A stretch of 12,658 bases of DNA from Deltaproteobacteria bacterium. Lineage in GTDB: Bacteria > Desulfobacterota > BSN033 > UBA1163. This document shows positions 6,481 to 12,658 of this stretch, piece by piece (within the stretch, counting starts at the first letter, position 1; the number at the start of each line of letters is the position of its first letter). The position numbers were made by a program, and so were the translations under genes. Location of the stretch: positions 1-12,658 of the forward strand of contig VGSD01000028.1 in assembly GCA_016875155.1 (NCBI GenBank), written 5' to 3'. The notes under the pieces were generated by a model, which was not told the origin of the DNA, did not search any database, and worked only from the letters and a program-made list of their open reading frames with translations.

Positions 6481-9400
6481 ACCTGCCTTCGCCGAAACGC
6501 TTCGTGCAGGCAGGCGAACTAATAACTCCGAACTGCTTTTTTCGGCTTCTCTTTTCCTCTACAATAAAATAGACTGTGGGGATGAAGACCAGCGTGAGGA
6601 ACATGGAGACCGTGAGACCTCCAATGACGGAGATGGCCAGAGAGGCATTGGTCTCAGCCCCTTCTCCGAATCCAAGGGCCATTGGACCCAGGCCGAAGAC
6701 GGTTGTGAGAGAGGTCATCAGGATCGGCCTGAGCCTCACCCTTCCTCCCCGGATGACGGCCTCCCTTAATTCCATCCCCTCCTCCCGGAGCCGATTGATG
6801 TAATCGATCAGGATGATCGCATTGCTCACCACAATCCCGACCATCATGATAATTCCGATAAATGAGATCACGCTCAATGTATGTCCCGTAAGGAAGAGCG
6901 CCCAGATCACACCGATAATCCCCAGAGGGACTGAAAACATGATCAGAAAGGGATGAAGCAGAGAGGCAAATTGTGAGGCCAGAACCATATAGACCAGAAC
7001 GATGGCGAGCCCCAGGGCAAAGAGAAGGGTTTGAAAAGCCTCCTTCTGCTCCTCCCTGGTTCCTTTAAGCTGAACGGAGAAACCCTCTGGGATCTTCATC
7101 TTGGAAATCTTATCTTCAATTTCGGAGGCGATCGACCCGAGATCTCTGCCGCTGGTATTGGCGGTCACATAGACAACCCTCTGCTGATACTTTCTCTCCA
7201 GCTGCGCAGGGGTGGTCGTTCTCACCACTTCAGCCACATTCTCCAGAGACACAACCTTTCCCCCTGAAACGGGAAGGGGAATACGGTTCAGATCCTGTGG
7301 ATGACTTCTGTCTTCCTCACGGAGCCGAACTCTCACCTGACGCTCCCGGCCTGTGATAGGATCAACATAGATGGAGGCTTCAATGCCTTCGATGGCGCCT
7401 CTCACGTTTTCAGCGACTCGCGAGGTGGTGAGCCCCATCTTGGCTAACCGGTCCTGCTGAAACTTGATCTGATATTCAGGCAACCCCTCTTCTCGACCGA
7501 TCTGAATGTCTGTGACCCCCCGGACCTCTCTGAGGATCCCGTCAACTTCTCTGGCCAGACGACTGCCCGTGGCAAGATCAAACCCGAGGATCTCCACGCT
7601 GATCGCTTCATCCGTGCCAAAGCTCATCACCCTTGAGACGATCCCTCCTGGAGAGACAACGATGATGGTGCCAGGAATGTTCCTGGCCTTCTCCCTGAGC
7701 TTGCGGGCGATCATCTCCGCGGATCTATCCCGCTCCGATTGATCGACCAGCATGAGCGAGGCGTTTCCAGTATGGGGACCGGCGAACCTTCCACTGAAGA
7801 TCACAGACCTGCCTCTGCCCGAACCTGCCCTCGCCCATAGAGATTTTAATTCAGACACCTCTGAGAAGACGATCTCCTCTACTTCTCCGACTACCTTCTT
7901 TGTCTCTTCGAGAGAAGATCCTACCGCCAGTCTCATGGACATCCGGATCTGACCTTCATCCGAAGCGGGAAAAAATTCCGTCCCGATGATCGGAATCATA
8001 AAGAGTGTGCCTGCAAAAACAGCCACCACGCCCGAGACAACCAGTTTGCGATGGAACAATGCAAACTGAAGGGTATTCTGATAGTGTTGATCCAACCATG
8101 AAAAGAAGGGCTGGGTTTTGAGAAGCATCCTCTGACCCCATGAGGATTTCTCCACCTCCTTCTTCGGCCGAAGAAATTTGGCAGTGAGAAGGGGGACAAG
8201 GGTCAATGAATCGAACAGCGAGGCGAGAAGCGAGAAGGCAACCGTATAAGCCATCTGAACGAACAACAGCGCCGCAATCCCTTTGACAAACGTGAGAGGA
8301 AGAAAAACGATGATGCTGGTGATAGTCGCGGCAATCACCGGCTTGCTCACCTCGGACGCTCCTTTATAGGAAGCTTCTTCTGGTGATTCGCCCCGGTCCA
8401 GATGACGATTGATGTTCTCCAGGACAACAATGGCATCATCCACCAATCGACCTACGCCTAAGGCCAGCCCTCCCAGGGTCATGATATTGAGGGTGAATTT
8501 TCCAAAATGAAGGAGAACAAAGGTGGCAATAATTGAAATGGGAATGGAATGGGCGATGATCACGGTGCTGGTCACATTTCTGAGGAAGAGGAGGATGATG
8601 ACCACAGCCAGAAGGGCTCCCATGATCGCCTCTTTCTGGAGATTCTGGATCGATTTCCGGATGAAGATGGACTGGTCTGATACCACCTCGATGGAGACTC
8701 CCTTGGGAAGTTCCTTCTTGATCTGAGGAAGGACCTTCAGAACCTGATCCACAACAGAGACCGTATTGCCACCGATCTGTTTCTGGACTCCGATGATGAC
8801 CCCTTTTAGGCCATTGACATGGACCTCTGTCCTTACGTCTTCATACCCCTCTTTCACTTTTCCGATGTCCCTCACCCTGATCGGATTTCCATTCTGTTGC
8901 GAGACAACGATCTCCTCCAGATCTTTCACCTCCGGAGAACGGCCAAGGGTTCGGACGCTATACTCCCTTTTGCCTATGTTAAGGCTTCCTCCAGGCTTGT
9001 CCAGGTGGCTTGCCCTGACTGCCTGGGCGACACTGTCCAGAGGAAGGTTCAACCGCTCAAGTTTTGACCGATCTAGATCAACCTGGATCTCCCTGACCTG
9101 TCCTCCGAAGACATTGGCTGACGCAACTCCCTTTAAATTCTCCAGCCTTGGGGCAATAAAATCTTCTCCCAATTCCCGCAACTGGTAATTCTCCAAAGGA
9201 CCAGTGACAGCAAGGGTGATGACTGAAATCTGAGAGGGATCGAACTTGATGATGATGGGCTGTTTGGCCTCTTCCGGAAAGATGTCTAAAATTTCATTGA
9301 TGTATCGTTGGATATCCGTGGAGGCAATATCGAGGTCTGTTCCCCAGTAAAATTCAATGGTGACAACCGAAAACCCCTCTCTTGAACGGGAGGAGACATG

Positions 9401-9634
9401 GCGGACATTCTGGATGCGGCTGACCCTTTTTTCGATGGGCCGGGTGATGGTGGTCTCCACATCCTCAGGGCTTGCCCCTGGATAGTCGGTCACCACAGAG
9501 ACAACGGGATAGGAAATTTCTGGAAAGAGATCAATGGCGAGGTTAGAGAAGGCAATAGCTCCGAGCAAGATGATCCCAATGGCCACCATCAATCGGGCCA
9601 CAGGATTCTTGAGGGAACCTCGGATCATGTCCAT
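6479..9634 (-). CDS. RND-family efflux transporter, inner-membrane pump (AcrB/HAE1-like)
   Basis: The 1051-residue protein has the RND plan: helix 1 (about 12-34), a large periplasmic porter domain, helices 2-6 (about 335-485), helix 7 (530-550), a second porter domain, and helices 8-12 (about 867-1024). The proton-relay pair Asp399-Asp400 is in GRLVDDAIVVLEN of helix 4. The place of AcrB Lys940 in helix 10 is Ser937 (GIVVSNAIILID), so the relay differs from AcrB as in many relatives. It would drive export of hydrophobic or toxic compounds with protons, together with the adaptor encoded 6 nt upstream and an outer-membrane TolC-type channel that is not in this window. The periplasmic parts do not identify a substrate. 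Residues 1034-1051 (QFGVISS...) and the stop codon are encoded by repeat DNA; the natural end is probably near VEEKRSRKK. Confidence 0.95.
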   Translation of the reverse strand: MDMIRGSLKNPVARLMVAIGIILLGAIAFSNLAIDLFPEISYPVVSVVTDYPGASPEDVETTITRPIEKRVSRIQNVRHVSSRSREGFSVVTIEFYWGTDLDIASTDIQRYINEILDIFPEEAKQPIIIKFDPSQISVITLAVTGPLENYQLRELGEDFIAPRLENLKGVASANVFGGQVREIQVDLDRSKLERLNLPLDSVAQAVRASHLDKPGGSLNIGKREYSVRTLGRSPEVKDLEEIVVSQQNGNPIRVRDIGKVKEGYEDVRTEVHVNGLKGVIIGVQKQIGGNTVSVVDQVLKVLPQIKKELPKGVSIEVVSDQSIFIRKSIQNLQKEAIMGALLAVVIILLFLRNVTSTVIIAHSIPISIIATFVLLHFGKFTLNIMTLGGLALGVGRLVDDAIVVLENINRHLDRGESPEEASYKGASEVSKPVIAATITSIIVFLPLTFVKGIAALLFVQMAYTVAFSLLASLFDSLTLVPLLTAKFLRPKKEVEKSSWGQRMLLKTQPFFSWLDQHYQNTLQFALFHRKLVVSGVVAVFAGTLFMIPIIGTEFFPASDEGQIRMSMRLAVGSSLEETKKVVGEVEEIVFSEVSELKSLWARAGSGRGRSVIFSGRFAGPHTGNASLMLVDQSERDRSAEMIARKLREKARNIPGTIIVVSPGGIVSRVMSFGTDEAISVEILGFDLATGSRLAREVDGILREVRGVTDIQIGREEGLPEYQIKFQQDRLAKMGLTTSRVAENVRGAIEGIEASIYVDPITGRERQVRVRLREEDRSHPQDLNRIPLPVSGGKVVSLENVAEVVRTTTPAQLERKYQQRVVYVTANTSGRDLGSIASEIEDKISKMKIPEGFSVQLKGTREEQKEAFQTLLFALGLAIVLVYMVLASQFASLLHPFLIMFSVPLGIIGVIWALFLTGHTLSVISFIGIIMMVGIVVSNAIILIDYINRLREEGMELREAVIRGGRVRLRPILMTSLTTVFGLGPMALGFGEGAETNASLAISVIGGLTVSMFLTLVFIPTVYFIVEEKRSRKKQFGVISSPACTKRFGEGR
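6482..6514. mobile_element. 33-bp palindromic unit inserted in the heptamer array, with 7-bp direct repeats
   Basis: The unit has perfect 7-bp end arms CCTGCCT/AGGCAGG and an inner CGAA-ACGC-TTCG hairpin. It is flanked exactly by CGAACTA at 6475-6481 and CGAACTA at 6515-6521. Taking out the unit and one flank (40 nt) restores the 7-bp phase of the host array. This is what an insertion with a 7-bp target duplication would leave. It has no coding capacity, so any transposase acts in trans. A related CCTGCC...GGCAGG unit occurs at 12372-12406. Confidence 0.7.
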
Positions 9635-9640
9635 CGAATG

Positions 9641-12306
<2,666 letters not shown>

Positions 12307-12307
12307 C

Positions 12308-12331
12308 TACCCCGCCGCAAGCAGCGGGGTA
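12308..12331. repeat. GC-rich palindromic repeat (TACCCCGC...GCGGGGTA)
   Basis: A perfect 8-bp stem TACCCCGC/GCGGGGTA closes an 8-nt loop CGCAAGCA. No U-run follows on either strand, so an intrinsic terminator is unlikely. I recall similar units in other bacterial genomes, unchecked. Confidence 0.7.
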
Positions 12332-12349
12332 TCACCTTCTCTTCTTTGC

Positions 12350-12438
12350 CGTCATTCCGTGCTTGATTTAGCCTGCCCGCACTTGATGCGGAAGAATCCA
12401 GGCAGGTTTTCTGGATACCGGCTTTCGCCGGTATGACG
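12350..12438. repeat. Composite palindromic repeat with CGTCAT...ATGACG ends
   Basis: The ends CGTCAT (12350-12355) and ATGACG (12433-12438) are inverted, and a perfect 7-bp hairpin TACCGGC-TTTC-GCCGGTA fills 12416-12433. The expected simple form would have a matching hairpin on the left; here that side is replaced by a CCTGCC...GGCAGG unit at 12372-12406, so the element looks like one repeat with another inside it. Confidence 0.7.
12372..12406. repeat. Nested CCTGCC...GGCAGG palindrome
   Basis: The ends CCTGCC (12372-12377) and GGCAGG (12401-12406) pair over 6 bp, and an inner perfect hairpin CCGCA-CTTGA-TGCGG spans 12377-12391. The end words equal those of the inserted unit at 6482-6514, but the interior differs and no flanking direct repeat is visible. 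Confidence 0.6.
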
Positions 12439-12479
12439 AAAAAGCACGCAGACGCTACTTTATCGGTGGATTCTATTTC

Positions 12480-12551
12480 GTTCGGAGTTCGTAGTTTTGA
12501 GTATGTAGCCTTTAATCTCTTTCTCCGAACTCTGAACTCCTTACTCCGAAC
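12480..12551. repeat. Inverted heptamer array (GTTCGGA / CTCCGAA), second copy of the 6437-6533 word
   Basis: The left arm has four heptamers GTTCGGA, GTTCGTA, GTTTTGA, GTATGTA (12480-12507). A 15-nt spacer follows, then four inverted heptamers CTCCGAA, CTCTGAA, CTCCTTA, CTCCGAA (12523-12550). The outer GTTCGGAG/CTCCGAAC pair is perfect. Base changes are many but the 7-bp step is kept. The array starts 4 nt after the metK stop codon. Confidence 0.8.
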
Positions 12552-12555
12552 TTTT

Positions 12556-12658
12556 TTAGAGTTTTGCCGCCTTCTTCAGCTCTGCTGCCATGTTGGCCTT
12601 CTCCCAGGTAAATCCGGGTTCATTTCGACCAAAATGTCCATAACAGGCAGTCCGCTTA
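12556..12658 (-). CDS. metK: S-adenosylmethionine synthetase, C-terminal end only
   Basis: On the minus strand, running in from the window edge, the last 33 codons read [20 protein letters not shown] followed by [13 protein letters not shown] and a TAA stop at 12556-12558. The YGHFGR...FTWE block is the conserved C-terminus of MetK, which makes S-adenosylmethionine from ATP and methionine in the cytoplasm. The rest of the gene lies beyond the window. It precedes ahcY on the same strand with a 324-nt spacer made mostly of repeats; the two enzymes sit on either side of methyl transfer in the activated methyl cycle, a common gene pairing. Confidence 0.9.
   Translation of the reverse strand, partial: KRTACYGHFGRNEPGFTWEKANMAAELKKAAKL

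Larger units (their letters stand above)
6437..6533. repeat. Inverted heptamer array (TTCGGAG / CTCCGAA) interrupted by a 33-bp palindrome
   Basis: Four tandem heptamers TTCGGAG, TTCGGAG, TTTGGAG, TTCGGAG (6437-6464) are followed by a 7-nt spacer and inverted heptamers CTCCGAA at 6472-6478 and 6526-6532. The right arm is broken by the insertion at 6482-6514 and its flanking direct repeat. If 6482-6521 is removed, the arm reads CTCCGAA, CTAATAA, CTCCGAA in phase. The array fills the gap between the RND stop and the ispG start and also encodes the last 18 codons of the RND gene. It uses the same word as the array at 12480-12551. Confidence 0.85.

Noticed and set aside
6437..6533. The short tandem units suggested a CRISPR array
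   Set aside because: Units are 7 bp with no spacers, are inverted on the far side, and there are no cas genes nearby.
12416..12433. The TACCGGC-TTTC-GCCGGTA hairpin as an intrinsic terminator of metK
   Set aside because: No U-run follows it on either strand, and it is part of a larger repeat.

Overview
The window looks like a chromosomal stretch of a Gram-negative, probably anaerobic bacterium. The affiliation is best guessed as the deltaproteobacterial/Desulfobacterota or Nitrospirota part of the tree. This rests on an RND efflux pump with its periplasmic adaptor (two membranes), an aldo/keto reductase fused to a bacterial ferredoxin domain, an archaeal/Thermotoga-type AdoHcy hydrolase, the non-mevalonate enzyme IspG, a PAC2 protein, and intergenic palindromes of kinds common in such genomes. 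The taxonomy is inference; there is no rRNA or tRNA here.

Layout from left to right: a HAD phosphatase (+, 5' end outside the window) converges on a PAC2 -> aldo/keto reductase operon (-), which has a near-consensus sigma-70 promoter at 2723-2752. Divergent from PAC2 is a Bem46-like alpha/beta hydrolase (+), which converges on purC (-). Divergent from purC is a CDP-alcohol phosphatidyltransferase (+), which converges on ispG (-). The remainder is one minus-strand series: metK (only its last 33 codons are in the window), ahcY, an efflux adaptor, an RND pump and ispG. MetK and AhcY are two steps of the activated methyl cycle. ahcY overlaps the adaptor gene by an ATGA, and the adaptor and RND genes are 6 nt apart. 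ispG sits behind the pump, with a repeat array in place of a normal ribosome-binding site.

The most unusual content is between the genes. Every junction that contains a gene 3' end, except the 81-nt PAC2/reductase gap and the tight ahcY/adaptor/RND junctions, is filled with palindromic repeats. The two divergent promoter gaps have none. One class, seen five times with different words, is an array of about four tandem 7- or 8-bp units, a spacer, and the same word repeated in reverse complement (3592-3660, 5225-5366, 6437-6533, 12243-12299, 12480-12551). The second class is short palindromes of about 33 bp. Two at 604-636 and 667-699 are variants of one family with compensatory changes in the stem. 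A third, at 6482-6514, sits inside a heptad array, is flanked by a perfect 7-bp direct repeat, and its removal restores the heptad phase; this is strong internal evidence that it inserted as a mobile unit. Some repeats run into coding regions and supply the last codons and stop codon of the RND pump and the phosphatidyltransferase.
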